From NCBI GenBank assembly GCA_020247545.1, contig JADCIX010000029.1, forward strand, positions 1 through 35,244: a stretch of 35,244 bases of DNA, given 5' to 3'. Positions 27,074 through 35,114 of this stretch are shown piece by piece. Source of the DNA: Rhodocyclaceae bacterium. Its GTDB lineage: Bacteria; Pseudomonadota; Gammaproteobacteria; Burkholderiales; Usitatibacteraceae. The notes beneath the pieces were generated by a model, which was given only the letters and a program-made list of their open reading frames with translations, did no database searches and was not told where the DNA came from. A program made the position numbers and the translations under genes. Within the stretch, counting starts at the first letter, position 1, and each line of letters starts with the position of its first letter.

Positions 27074-27601
27074 CTAGAAGGTGATGGTGGCAGTCAAAGT
27101 ATCAGCGTAGCTACCGACTGCTGACGCTTGGCCGGCAGGAATTCGACCGCAAACGTTGTAGGCGCGCGCTGCCGTATTAGGTGCCGCAGTGAGAACGAAC
27201 GGGGTTCCGGATGCCCAGGCCGTTCCAGACCCAACTGCAGGACACGCCGCACCGGCTGCGTTGCTGGTTGGCTGGAAGACGCTATAGTTCAAAAAATTGG
27301 CACCAGAAGCCAAGCGACGGGTACCACCCGAAAAATTTGAGCCGTTGTTGATGTCGATTCTTGGAACCGCGCCTGTGGTGCAGGAAAGCTGAACTTGGCC
27401 CGGGGTAGGCGCGTTTAGGTCGGTCGCAGATGTTGGATCGTACAGGCCGAATGCCATGTTGCTCGTGGTCACGATACAAGTGGCACCAATACTGGCAGAA
27501 ACCCCCAGCGTGGTTTGCGCTTGTGCGCTTTGGCTTGCGGCCAGAACTGCCAGGACTGCGGCGGCAGAAAGCACACTTTTGTTGTTGAGAAGCTTAAGCA
27601 T
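27074..27601 (-). CDS. Spore-coat-U domain major pilin
   Basis: A 175-residue SCPU pilin of an archaic chaperone-usher system (the Csu class). ATG 27601 with AAGGAG seven bases upstream is chosen over the frame start at 27625. A signal peptide ends near residue 28 (QSAQA). The mature part begins with the donor-strand-like TTLGVSASIGATCIV, has Cys42 and Cys74 for the disulfide, the motif MAFGLYDPTSATDLN, and CGRIPAGQASAVGSYADTL leading to the final strand TATITF. It is the first gene and lies upstream of an internal terminator, matching the expected excess of the main subunit. Confidence 0.92.
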   Translation of the reverse strand: MLKLLNNKSVLSAAAVLAVLAASQSAQAQTTLGVSASIGATCIVTTSNMAFGLYDPTSATDLNAPTPGQVQLSCTTGAVPRIDINNGSNFSGGTRRLASGANFLNYSVFQPTSNAAGAACPAVGSGTAWASGTPFVLTAAPNTAARAYNVCGRIPAGQASAVGSYADTLTATITF

Positions 27602-27995
27602 TTGTGTCTCCTTGTTTGAACTCACGGGCGGCGCCCGCTTGAGTTTGTTTCGGTAAGATGTAACAGACAGTGCTGGATCACGTTCTTTTGGTTAACTCAA
27701 TGTGTTTTAAGAAGAAATGGTCGCCAGTACCGTCCCACTATCGCTCCCGGCGGGCGCTGATATTGCTCTCACTGCGCCTCATCACCTGATCATTCCCGGT
27801 GCTTGTGTCCAATCCTGCCTGACAAGTTGTAGGATTTCTTCCTACATAGTACAGGCGCGGCATCATAGCAGGGCTACTGCGGTATGTTTTAACATTAGTC
27901 ATATTGTATGTGAATTTTTGTAAATTATCCTAATATAATCAAAATGTTATCTCCTCTTATGGCGGCGCTTAATAGATGTACCGCCTAGCCTGCCG
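27602..27995. other. Gene-free regulatory region upstream of the pilus operon
   Basis: No convincing gene lies between the pilin start and repeat A. The part next to the pilin gene is a leader of about 225 bases up to the inverted repeat at 27828-27846. Positions 27886-27955 are strikingly AT-rich compared with the rest of the window and contain a consensus TATAAT at 27934-27939 on the plus strand without a matching -35. This would suit H-NS-type silencing or a promoter, but neither is shown. Confidence 0.6.
27828..27846. promoter_or_regulatory. Inverted repeat, candidate response-regulator operator
   Basis: TGTAGGA (27828-27834) and TCCTACA (27840-27846) form a perfect 7-bp inverted repeat with a 5-base spacer. 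The AGGA...TCCT core resembles sites of NarL/LuxR-type regulators such as RcsB. It lies about 230 bases upstream of the pilin start. The binding protein is not in the window. Confidence 0.45.
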
Positions 27996-28037
27996 TGATG
28001 CCTCTCCGGAAAGTGTGCGACCCCTCTAGCCGTTGAT

Positions 28038-28252
28038 TTGGAAAGCAGCGCGGTAGCATTGCCTTTGAGCCCAGGCTGCACCATCTATGGAGGTGCCTGC
28101 GAAGGCGGGCGGAAAGTGGGCCGCCCCAGTCGCCCGAGGACAAACATTCAGCCCGCATCCACCGCAAAACAGAAACCATCCGGATTAGTCTGCCAATCAT
28201 TCAGCGGCAACGTGCCTCAGGGCAGGCCGTGACCCGTGAAGTACTCAGCCTA
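28038..28252. repeat. Diverged direct repeat, copy A
   Basis: This stretch aligns with 28825-29064 at an estimated two-thirds identity with small gaps. The best shared blocks are TCGCCCGAG, CATCCAC followed by GCAAAA, TGCCAA and GTGAAGTACTC/ATGAAGTATTC near its right end. On the minus strand both copies encode a similar peptide ending FAVDAG/FAVDGG then MFxLG, but copy A has stop codons. It looks like a decayed duplicate. Edges are approximate. Confidence 0.6.
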
Positions 28253-28395
28253 GGTGTGCCTGCCGACGGGTGACAGCCCCGACAGGACTTGAAGGCCCAT
28301 GTCTTCAACAGATTTTTCTGTCAATTCACAAATGGACAACTTTTGCCGATATCAGTGCATCGCCTCGCTTGTCTGGGGCTCACGGGTCGGTGCTT

Positions 28396-28800
28396 ATGTC
28401 TATCTTGCAGCGGTGGAAGCGGGGTCATGTGCGGTGCGCGTTATTCGCTTGGTCACCGTCACACTGCTGTATTGCCGTAGGGCTTGTCAGCATGTTGACA
28501 CCGGCGATCTCGGCTGGCGGCGTAGCGCAGTCTGCGAGGATAGGGGTCTCCGCAACCATCCTTCCAGCGTGTCGAATTCACAACTCGCCCTCCACAGAAT
28601 CGACCGCTACGCGGGGTGGCGGAACTGCACCGCCGCCGAAAATCGACTCGGCTTGCAATGGGGCGACGGCAGTGAAGGCTTACGTCCTGCCAGTGGTCGC
28701 CGCCGGTCGTTTTGAACATCCGAGTATTCGCCCCGGGGTGTCTTTTCACCAAAGCGGTAACGGTGCCTCGCGTGTCGTGCATTACGTACTGGATTACTAG
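28396..28800 (+). CDS. Small exported protein with SCPU-like features
   Basis: A 134-residue predicted secreted protein. ATG 28396 is chosen because a signal peptide follows (hydrophobic stretch from about 24 to 40, ending AISA); the frame itself is open to 28270. After the signal the sequence ARIGVSATILPAC (Cys59) closely resembles the start of the major pilin here (LGVSASIGATC), and a second Cys87 and a final beta-like strand VVHYVLDY fit a compact disulfide-bonded domain. A Pro/Gly-rich middle (RGGGTAPPPK) differs from normal SCPU subunits and the YDP motif is missing. It reads divergently from the pilus operon and is enclosed by repeats A and B. It may be a degenerate subunit, an accessory pilus protein or a chance frame. 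Confidence 0.5.
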   Translation: MSILQRWKRGHVRCALFAWSPSHCCIAVGLVSMLTPAISAGGVAQSARIGVSATILPACRIHNSPSTESTATRGGGTAPPPKIDSACNGATAVKAYVLPVVAAGRFEHPSIRPGVSFHQSGNGASRVVHYVLDY

Positions 28801-28824
28801 CCCGAAAATTTCATGGGGCGCGCT

Positions 28825-29064
28825 TGAAAGCCGACGAGTGCGCGAGCGATTTTTCGCCTAACTGACCAAAGCATGGAGGGCCGTGCTTGCCAAAGGCATG
28901 TGGGAGGAGGGGGCCTGTTTGGCAGAAACAGTGCCGCGCACTCGCCCGAGAGCGAACATGCCGCCCCCATCCACGGCAAAATACGAGCGGTTGAAATTGG
29001 TATGCCAACCGTCCAGAGGCGACGCGCTTCGACGCAGCGGGCGGGCCATGAAGTATTCGGCTTA
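28825..29064. repeat. Diverged direct repeat, copy B
   Basis: Counterpart of 28038-28252. It begins right after the RND permease stop codon on the minus strand (29062). Copy B keeps a short open frame on the minus strand (about 29049-28858) containing GWHTNFNRSYFAVDGGGMFALG, which lines up with DWQTNPDGFCFAVDAG, stop, MFVLG in copy A. No known family is recognised; it may be a remnant of a repeated genomic element. Confidence 0.6.
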
Positions 29065-32000
29065 CGTAGCGAGAGGCGATTCGGATTCCCGCTTGATACC
29101 AAACCAGGTCGAATATAGTGCTGGCAGGAAAAACAATGTCAGCAGCGTCGCAACCAACAGACCGCCCATGATGGCGACCGCCATCGGCCCAAAAAACGCA
29201 GAACGCACCAGCGGGATCATTGCCAGCACGGCTGCCATCGCGGTCAACACAATCGGACGCAAACGGCGCACCGTCGCGTCGATCACGGCGTGAAAACGAT
29301 CGTGTCCGGCGGCGATGTCCTGCTCGATCTGGTCGATCAGAATCACCGAGTTACGCATGATCATGCCGAATAGCGCGATGGTACCTAGCATCGCGACAAA
29401 CCCGAACGGTTTGTTTAGTACGATCAAGAACAAAGTGACTCCGATCAGCCCCAGTGGCGCGGTCAACACGACAATGATGACGCGTTGGAAACTCTTAAGT
29501 TGCAACATCAGCACGGTTAGCACAGCGAGCAGGAAAAGTGGCATGCCAGCGGCGATTGACGCGGAGCCCTTTGCGCTTTCTTCCACGGCACCGCCGACAT
29601 CAAGGCGATAGCCATAGTCGAGTTTTGCCCTGAGTTTTTCCATCGGGTCATGCAATTGAGAGACGACCGTTGCAGCTTGCAGGGAGGGAACATAGATGTC
29701 GGCTTTGATGGTGATGGTCGGCAAACGGTCGCGACGCCAGATGACCGGATCTTCAAACTCATAACGCAGTTTCGCGATCTGGCTTAACGGCACCGAGCGG
29801 CCTGTATGGGTTGGCACTGAAAGGCTATCGAGAAGGGAGATTTTGGCGCGTTCGGCCAACGGGCCGCGCAGCAGGATTTCGATTTGTTTATCACCTTCGC
29901 GCAGGAACGTGACCTGCGTTCCGTTCAACGATCCGTTCAGAAAACCCGCGAGCTCGGCGGAGGAAATTCCCAGCAGGCGCGCTTTATCCTGATCGATATC
30001 GAGTTTGATGACCTTGGATTTCTCAAACCAATCCGTCTGGATGTTGGACAGATTGCCATTCGCGCGCAGGATGTCCGCGATTTCGGTCGCGTAGACACGC
30101 AGCTTCTCGGTGTCTTCGCCAGAGATGCGGTACTGAATCGGGAAGCCCACCGGCGGGCCATTCTCAAGGCGGGAAATCCGCCCGCGAATTTCCGGCATGT
30201 CCTTATCGAACAACTCAATCAGCTTAAGCCGTAGCGCTTCGCGGGCGACCGGGCTCTTGGTGGTAATCACACATTGGCCGAAGGCCGGACTGGGCAGTTG
30301 CTGATCAAGCGGCAGATAAAAGCGTGGTGCGCCGGTACCTACATAACACACATAGTTTTCGAAGGTGTCGTTCTGTTTGTCGAGGAATGCCTCCAGCAGT
30401 TTGATCTGCCGATCAGTTGCGGTAATCGACGAGCCTTCCGCAAGGTGCACATCAACAATCAATTCCACCCGGGTCGATGACGGAAAAAACTGCTGCTGCA
30501 CAAAGCGGAAACAAAGCAAAGATAGGATAAATAGTGCCACCGTTGCTGCGAGCACGGTCTTTTTGTTGTCAACACACCACGCCACTGCGCTGCGGAAGCG
30601 GCGGTAAAACGCCGTGTCGTACACATCGTGTTCGTCGTGATGACTATCGATGGCGGTTGCGACCTGTGCGCTGCTGTTCGCTGAATGAGTGGCGCCGTCA
30701 GGAACGAGGCGTTTTGCAAGGCGCGCGCCTACAATCGGAATCCTGCTGATCCAGCCTGCAATGCGAAGAGTGCGCGGCGTGATGACCGGCTTGCCGTTCA
30801 CGTAGTCGGGTAGTAAATGGTAACCGAGATACGGAATAAAAATCACCGCGGCAAACCAAGACAGAACCAGCGCCAGCGTCGTCACCTGAAAAATTGCGAT
30901 GGTGTATTCGCCCGTGCTGGATTTTGCGGTCGCAATTGGCAAGAAACCCGCCGCCGTGACCAATGTGCCGGACAACATCGGAAAGGCGGTCGAGGTGTAC
31001 GCAAAACTCGCTGCTCTCACGCGGTCCCAGCCTTGTTCCATCTTGATGGCCATCATTTCCACGGCGATGATGGCGTCATCGACCAATAACCCCAGCGCCA
31101 GAATCAACGCGCCGAGCGAGATCTTGTGCAAGCCGACGCTAAACATATTCATACAAATAAACGTCGCGGCCAGCACCAGCGGGATCGAGAGCGCCACCAC
31201 AAAGCCGGAGCGCATGCCCAAGCTGAAGAAGGTGACGGCGAGCACGATAATGACGGCTTCGGCCAGTGAACGTACAAACTCGCCAACACTGGCACGAACC
31301 GCGCGCGGCTGATCGTTTACACGGTGCAATTCGATGCCCACCGGCAGCGTTTTTTCAATCCGTTCGAAGGCGTTGTCTAGGTTTTGTCCGAGCGTCACAA
31401 TATCGCCGCCTGCGCGCATGGCAATACCCAAGCCCATCGCTTCCTTGCCGAGATAGCGCATCTTGGTGAACGCAGGGTCGATGTAGTCACGTTTAACGGC
31501 CGCCACGTCACCAATCTTGATGACACGGCCGTTGGCACGCAGCGTGAAATTACGGATCGCCTCGACGTCGGCAAGGCTACCCGAGGAGCGTACGTAAATT
31601 TTATCGGTCGCGGTCTCGAACACGCCGCCCGGGGCGACTGCGTTTTGCGCCTGCATCGCGGAGATGATGGAGGCAATATCGATGCCCAAGTTGGCAAGTT
31701 TGACGTTCGACAGCTCGATAAAGATCTTCTCTTCTTGCTCACCGAATAACTCGACCTTGGCAACATCCGGCACGCGGAGTAGTTCGCGGCGAATGCGGTC
31801 AGCGTAGACCTTCTTGTCGGCGTAGCCGTAACCTTCTCCTGTCAGGGCAAATATATTGCCGAACGTATCGCCGAACTCATCATTAAAGAACGGACCTACA
31901 ACGCCCTGAGGCAGCGTCCCGCGGATATCGCCGACCCGCTTGCGTACTTGGTATTGTGTCTCTGGAACGGCGGAGGCAGGGGCGGCATCATCGACAAAAA

Positions 32001-32286
32001 ACAAGACGGTCGATTCGCCCGGTCGTGAATAACTGCGGATGAAGTAAAGATTGGGGACTTCCTGTAGTTTTTTCTCGATACGATCAGTAATTTGTTGGTC
32101 CACCTCCGCGACCGACGCACCGGGCCAGATGGTGCGGATGGTCATTGCCTTGAATGTAAATGGCGGATCTTCGGATTGGCCCAACTTTCCGTATGAGAAG
32201 ATGCCGGCGATACCGATGATGACGATGAGGTAGAGGACCAGTGACTGGTTCTTTAGCGCCCATTCAGACAGATTGGTCTTGGTCAT
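29062..32286 (-). CDS. RND efflux transporter permease (HAE1 type)
   Basis: Inner-membrane proton-driven efflux pump of 1074 residues. It has the RND layout: N-terminal helix after SEWALKNQSLVLYLIV, large periplasmic loop 1 (PGASVAEVDQQITDRIEKKL and later porter subdomains), helices 2-6 with the proton-relay Asp pair in LGLLVDDAIIAVEMM, then periplasmic loop 2 and helices 8-12 ending with FFLPALYSTWFGI. The sequence belongs to the broad HAE1/AcrB-like branch; the substrate is not predictable. The adaptor gene ends 10 bases upstream, so the two form an operon. No TolC-type outer-membrane factor is next to it. Confidence 0.95.
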   Translation of the reverse strand: MTKTNLSEWALKNQSLVLYLIVIIGIAGIFSYGKLGQSEDPPFTFKAMTIRTIWPGASVAEVDQQITDRIEKKLQEVPNLYFIRSYSRPGESTVLFFVDDAAPASAVPETQYQVRKRVGDIRGTLPQGVVGPFFNDEFGDTFGNIFALTGEGYGYADKKVYADRIRRELLRVPDVAKVELFGEQEEKIFIELSNVKLANLGIDIASIISAMQAQNAVAPGGVFETATDKIYVRSSGSLADVEAIRNFTLRANGRVIKIGDVAAVKRDYIDPAFTKMRYLGKEAMGLGIAMRAGGDIVTLGQNLDNAFERIEKTLPVGIELHRVNDQPRAVRASVGEFVRSLAEAVIIVLAVTFFSLGMRSGFVVALSIPLVLAATFICMNMFSVGLHKISLGALILALGLLVDDAIIAVEMMAIKMEQGWDRVRAASFAYTSTAFPMLSGTLVTAAGFLPIATAKSSTGEYTIAIFQVTTLALVLSWFAAVIFIPYLGYHLLPDYVNGKPVITPRTLRIAGWISRIPIVGARLAKRLVPDGATHSANSSAQVATAIDSHHDEHDVYDTAFYRRFRSAVAWCVDNKKTVLAATVALFILSLLCFRFVQQQFFPSSTRVELIVDVHLAEGSSITATDRQIKLLEAFLDKQNDTFENYVCYVGTGAPRFYLPLDQQLPSPAFGQCVITTKSPVAREALRLKLIELFDKDMPEIRGRISRLENGPPVGFPIQYRISGEDTEKLRVYATEIADILRANGNLSNIQTDWFEKSKVIKLDIDQDKARLLGISSAELAGFLNGSLNGTQVTFLREGDKQIEILLRGPLAERAKISLLDSLSVPTHTGRSVPLSQIAKLRYEFEDPVIWRRDRLPTITIKADIYVPSLQAATVVSQLHDPMEKLRAKLDYGYRLDVGGAVEESAKGSASIAAGMPLFLLAVLTVLMLQLKSFQRVIIVVLTAPLGLIGVTLFLIVLNKPFGFVAMLGTIALFGMIMRNSVILIDQIEQDIAAGHDRFHAVIDATVRRLRPIVLTAMAAVLAMIPLVRSAFFGPMAVAIMGGLLVATLLTLFFLPALYSTWFGIKRESESPLAT

Positions 32287-32295
32287 AGCGGCCTG

Positions 32296-33552
32296 CTATC
32301 GGGTTATAGGTTCGGCGGCGCCTGCCAGTTGCGGTGTAGCAGGCCCGGTTGGTATTGAATCTGGGTAATGCGCCACTTTCCCGTCACCCTTAACTTGCGG
32401 GTCGACCAGTGGCTTTACGACTTCGCCATCACGCAGCTTTTGCACACCAGCCGCGACAATGGTGTCTCCCGGCTTGACTGGGGTAGACGTCACCAACGCA
32501 TTGGTCTCGCGGTACTGCATGACGGTCACCGGCTTCAGGGTGACTTTGCCATCCGGGCCGATTTGCCAGACCCCGATGTTGTTGCCTTTGGCGTACAGCG
32601 CCGAGAGCGGCACCGCGAAGCTGCCCGGCTCCTCGCTGCCGACAAATGCCGCAAAAGCAGACATGCCCAAGCCGACGCTATCCTTGTTTTCTTTGCCAAC
32701 GTTTACCGCAATCCGGACGGCGTAGGTACGCGTCGTGGCGTCGGCGGCACCGGAGACTTCACGAACTTTGCCGGGGTAGAACACCTCGGGCTTTGACCAA
32801 AGATGCACGCGGATCGGGCGTTTCAGATTTGCGCCGCGAAAGTCACCAATACGCGACTCCGGGATGGCGATGGCAAGTTCCAGTTCTTTCTGATTTGCCA
32901 CCTTTAATACTGTGTGGCCCTGTGCGACCACCTGACCCGCTTCGGCGGCCACCTGCGTAACCACGCCGTCAGTTTGTGCCACGAGGGTGGCATAGCCGGC
33001 CTGGTTGAGAGAAACATTGGCGGTTGCCTTTTGCGCATCGAGTCTTGCGCGCGCCGCGTTGGCCACGTTGATTTTCTGATCAAGCGCAGATTGGCTGATG
33101 AAACCCTTGGAGAATAGATCGCGATAACGCTTTAACTCCGCATCGGCGAAGTCAGCTTCGGTTTGTTGTGCCGTCACTTGTGAACGCGCGGCATCCGCAG
33201 CAAGTTTTACGTCCAGCGGGTCCAATTCAGCAAGCGGCTGGCCGCGCTTCACCACGGCACCAGCGTCTACCAGCCGCCGCGCGATCTTGCCGCCAACCCG
33301 AAACGCATGGTCGACTTCATAACGGGCGCGTATGTCGCCGGAGTAGACGTCGATATCAGTGCCGCCGCCCGGGGTGATCTTGTAAGCAAGGGCAGGTCGG
33401 ATCGTCGGTGCAGCGGTTTCTGATTTGCCACAGCCCGCCAGTCCGCTGGCCACGACTACCGTGGAGATTATTCCGCCTAGGAATCTGCGATATTGGTTAG
33501 AGTTGGCGTTTGCTGAGCGGGATTGGTTGATGCCGGTGTGTGGAGAAAACAT
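32296..33552 (-). CDS. RND efflux periplasmic adaptor lipoprotein
   Basis: Membrane-fusion adaptor (418 residues) that joins the RND permease to an outer-membrane channel. The N-terminus carries a basic stretch, a hydrophobic segment and a lipobox (SGLAGC, Cys at 41), so it should be lipidated. The order of parts is typical: first lipoyl half-motif (DHAFRVGGKIARRLVDAGAV), alpha-hairpin (about 110-175, LAADAARSQVTAQQTEAD onward), second lipoyl half (ATLVAQTDGVVTQV), beta-barrel and membrane-proximal domain. The start at 33552 gives a long 30-residue leader before the hydrophobic part; a later start is possible. It is the first gene of the two-gene operon and has a promoter and operator just upstream. 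Confidence 0.93.
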   Translation of the reverse strand: MFSPHTGINQSRSANANSNQYRRFLGGIISTVVVASGLAGCGKSETAAPTIRPALAYKITPGGGTDIDVYSGDIRARYEVDHAFRVGGKIARRLVDAGAVVKRGQPLAELDPLDVKLAADAARSQVTAQQTEADFADAELKRYRDLFSKGFISQSALDQKINVANAARARLDAQKATANVSLNQAGYATLVAQTDGVVTQVAAEAGQVVAQGHTVLKVANQKELELAIAIPESRIGDFRGANLKRPIRVHLWSKPEVFYPGKVREVSGAADATTRTYAVRIAVNVGKENKDSVGLGMSAFAAFVGSEEPGSFAVPLSALYAKGNNIGVWQIGPDGKVTLKPVTVMQYRETNALVTSTPVKPGDTIVAAGVQKLRDGEVVKPLVDPQVKGDGKVAHYPDSIPTGPATPQLAGAAEPITR

Positions 33553-33585
33553 ATGGATGTCCTGAATACGGGGTCTTTTGTGTCT

Positions 33586-33625
33586 GAAGCGTGCGTAGAA
33601 CGCGCTGGAACGTGCTAGAACGCGC
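33586..33625 (-). repeat. Four tandem 10-bp repeats in the RND operon leader
   Basis: Units are TGAAGCGTGC (33586-33595), TAGAACGCGC (33596-33605), TGGAACGTGC (33606-33615) and TAGAACGCGC (33616-33625), read on the plus strand. Units 2 and 4 are identical. The spacing is exactly one DNA helical turn. They lie between the promoter and the adaptor start. Confidence 0.8.
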
Positions 33626-33653
33626 GGCGAGGCGGGGGATTTTGGAAAAGAAG

Positions 33654-33671
33654 TAACTGACTGGTCGGTAA
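33654..33671. promoter_or_regulatory. Palindromic operator, TetR type
   Basis: TAACTGACTGGTCGGTAA is an imperfect dyad (half-sites TAACTGACT and TTACCGACC). It overlaps the -10 region end of the RND operon promoter, the position of a repressor site. Such GACY-rich dyads are common for TetR-family regulators of efflux pumps. No tetR gene is in the window. Confidence 0.5.
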
Positions 33672-33698
33672 GTTACTAGCAACGCTGGTGACTGTCAA
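33670..33698 (-). promoter_or_regulatory. Sigma-70 promoter of the RND operon
   Basis: On the minus strand a perfect TTGACA (33698-33693) is followed after 17 bases by TAACTT (33675-33670). The -10 is weak and is touched by the palindrome at 33654-33671. A leader of about 110 bases precedes the adaptor start. Confidence 0.55.
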
Positions 33699-33770
33699 CC
33701 AGTTTTTATAGAGGTTATCCGGGTGTTTGTGTGTGTCACATCGGGATAGCTGTTTTGATGGGGCAAGTAT

Positions 33771-34538
33771 ATGAATTCAAATGAACATCCAACCTCTTCG
33801 GCGTCGCTGAATGCGCCGGATAATCGGGCTCGCAGGGATAGTTTGGTGAGCATCACAATGGCGGTTGCCGCGCTGTTGGTCGGTGCGAGATCGAACAGTA
33901 GCCACGCATTCACGTTTGCCGAGCTCACACAAAAGGACGCCAGCGCCGGGGTCAAGGCCGCGCTTGAGCGTGGTGCGGACATCGCCGTGCAGTTACTCGG
34001 CAAACAAGACGGCTTTTGGGGAAACGATAAGGTGCGCATTCCCCTGCCCGAATGGATCAGCAAAGCCGAGCGTGCATTAAAGATGATCGGCAAAGGCCGC
34101 GACATTGATGACTTGAAACTAGGCATCAATCGTGCGGCGGAGCAAGCCGTCCCACAAGCGAAGAAGCTGTTATCGGACGCCGTGAAGTCGATGACGTTAC
34201 AAGACGCGAAAGCGATCCTCTCAGGCGGTGATAACTCAGTAACTGATTTCTTCAAGGGCAAAACTGAAAAGCCGCTCAACGACAAGTTTCTGCCTGTTGT
34301 AAGGGCAGTGACTGATCGGATTGGGCTTGCCAAACAGTACAACGCGCTGGCGGGACAGGTCGAACAAACCGGCCTGGTGAAACTCAAGCCCGAGCAACGC
34401 AAAGTGGAAACCCACGTGACCGCCAAAGCGCTCGATGGGCTCTACTACATGATCGGTGAGGAAGAGAAGAAGATTCGCAAAGACCCGGTGGCGGCGGGGA
34501 GCGACATTTTGCGGCGGGTGTTTGGGGCGGTGCGGTAG
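33771..34538 (+). CDS. DUF4197 family exported protein
   Basis: A 255-residue protein of the DUF4197 family, whose function is unknown. Family hallmarks are GVKAALERGADIAVQLLGKQ, DGFWGNDKVRIPLPEW, IGKGRDIDDLKLGINRAAEQAVP, MTLQDAKAILSGGDNSVTDFF and KALDGLYYMIGEEEKKIR near the C-terminus. The N-terminus from ATG 33771 is long and polar, with RR-D-S-L before a hydrophobic segment ending near SHA (residue 45); this may be a weak Tat-like or Sec signal. An in-frame ATG at 33858 would shorten the leader. It reads divergently from the RND operon. Confidence 0.9.
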   Translation: MNSNEHPTSSASLNAPDNRARRDSLVSITMAVAALLVGARSNSSHAFTFAELTQKDASAGVKAALERGADIAVQLLGKQDGFWGNDKVRIPLPEWISKAERALKMIGKGRDIDDLKLGINRAAEQAVPQAKKLLSDAVKSMTLQDAKAILSGGDNSVTDFFKGKTEKPLNDKFLPVVRAVTDRIGLAKQYNALAGQVEQTGLVKLKPEQRKVETHVTAKALDGLYYMIGEEEKKIRKDPVAAGSDILRRVFGAVR

Positions 34539-34540
34539 CC

Positions 34541-35020
34541 GTGCATGCGGGCATGGTTAAAGATATCGCTTCACACACCATCGGCACGGTGGTCAACCCC
34601 GGCACCATCTTGCTCACCATCGTGCCAATTGACGAGCCGCTGATTGCCGAAGTGCAAGTTAAGAACGCCGACTCAGGGTTTATCTTCCCGACACAAAAAG
34701 TGCGCATCAAGATTTCTACGTTCCCCTTCCAAAAATACGGCATGGTTGATGGCGAAGTCACACACGTCGGTGCGGATTCATCCGACACCGCAGGCGGCCG
34801 ACCCGAAGAGCTGAACCCTGAAAGCCGACTCTCGGTGGCGAGCCACTACAAAGCGCACATTCAGCTTCGGGACCAGCGACTTAAGCGCGACGAACACGAA
34901 TTCAAGTTACTGCCCGGCATGCAAGTCATCGCTGAAGTACGGCTCGGTGAGCGGACAGTGTTGGAATACTTGCTGTCGCCGGTGCAGAAGGCGATTAAGG
35001 AAGCTGGGAGGGAGCGGTGA
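34541..35020 (+). pseudogene. 5'-truncated HlyD-family type I secretion adaptor
   Basis: Only the C-terminal part of a HlyD-type membrane-fusion adaptor remains (about 159 codons; full-length proteins are usually 400-480). It begins HAGMVKDIASHTIGTVVNPG, the second lipoyl half-motif, and continues through the beta-barrel (PLIAEVQVKNADSGFI, KVRIKISTFPFQKYG) to the terminal GERTVLEYLLSPVQKAIKEA, all HlyD-typical. The homology starts within a few bases of the DUF4197 stop codon, so the 5' half was lost at that junction. The GTG at 34541 gives a nominal start, but no signal or transmembrane anchor is left, so a functional adaptor is unlikely. No ABC partner is present. Confidence 0.85.
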
Positions 35021-35114
35021 TGAGTTTCGGAGCGTGTATTCGCAAATCGGCAACGTGCACAATGGAAAGTGCGAAGTGCAATAGGGACGGGCGTTTTCGA
35101 GCACAAACGCGGTA

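Noticed and set aside
27985-28200. Short minus-strand frame within repeat A
   Set aside because: The frame does not match the peptide shared with repeat B, which is interrupted by stops here, so it is not treated as a gene.
33586-33625. Possible CRISPR or VNTR array
   Set aside because: Units are contiguous 10-mers without spacers and only four copies are present, so it is neither a CRISPR array nor a typical long VNTR.
33695-34426. 243-codon minus-strand reading frame
   Set aside because: It is the complement of the DUF4197 gene, whose plus-strand product has clear family motifs.
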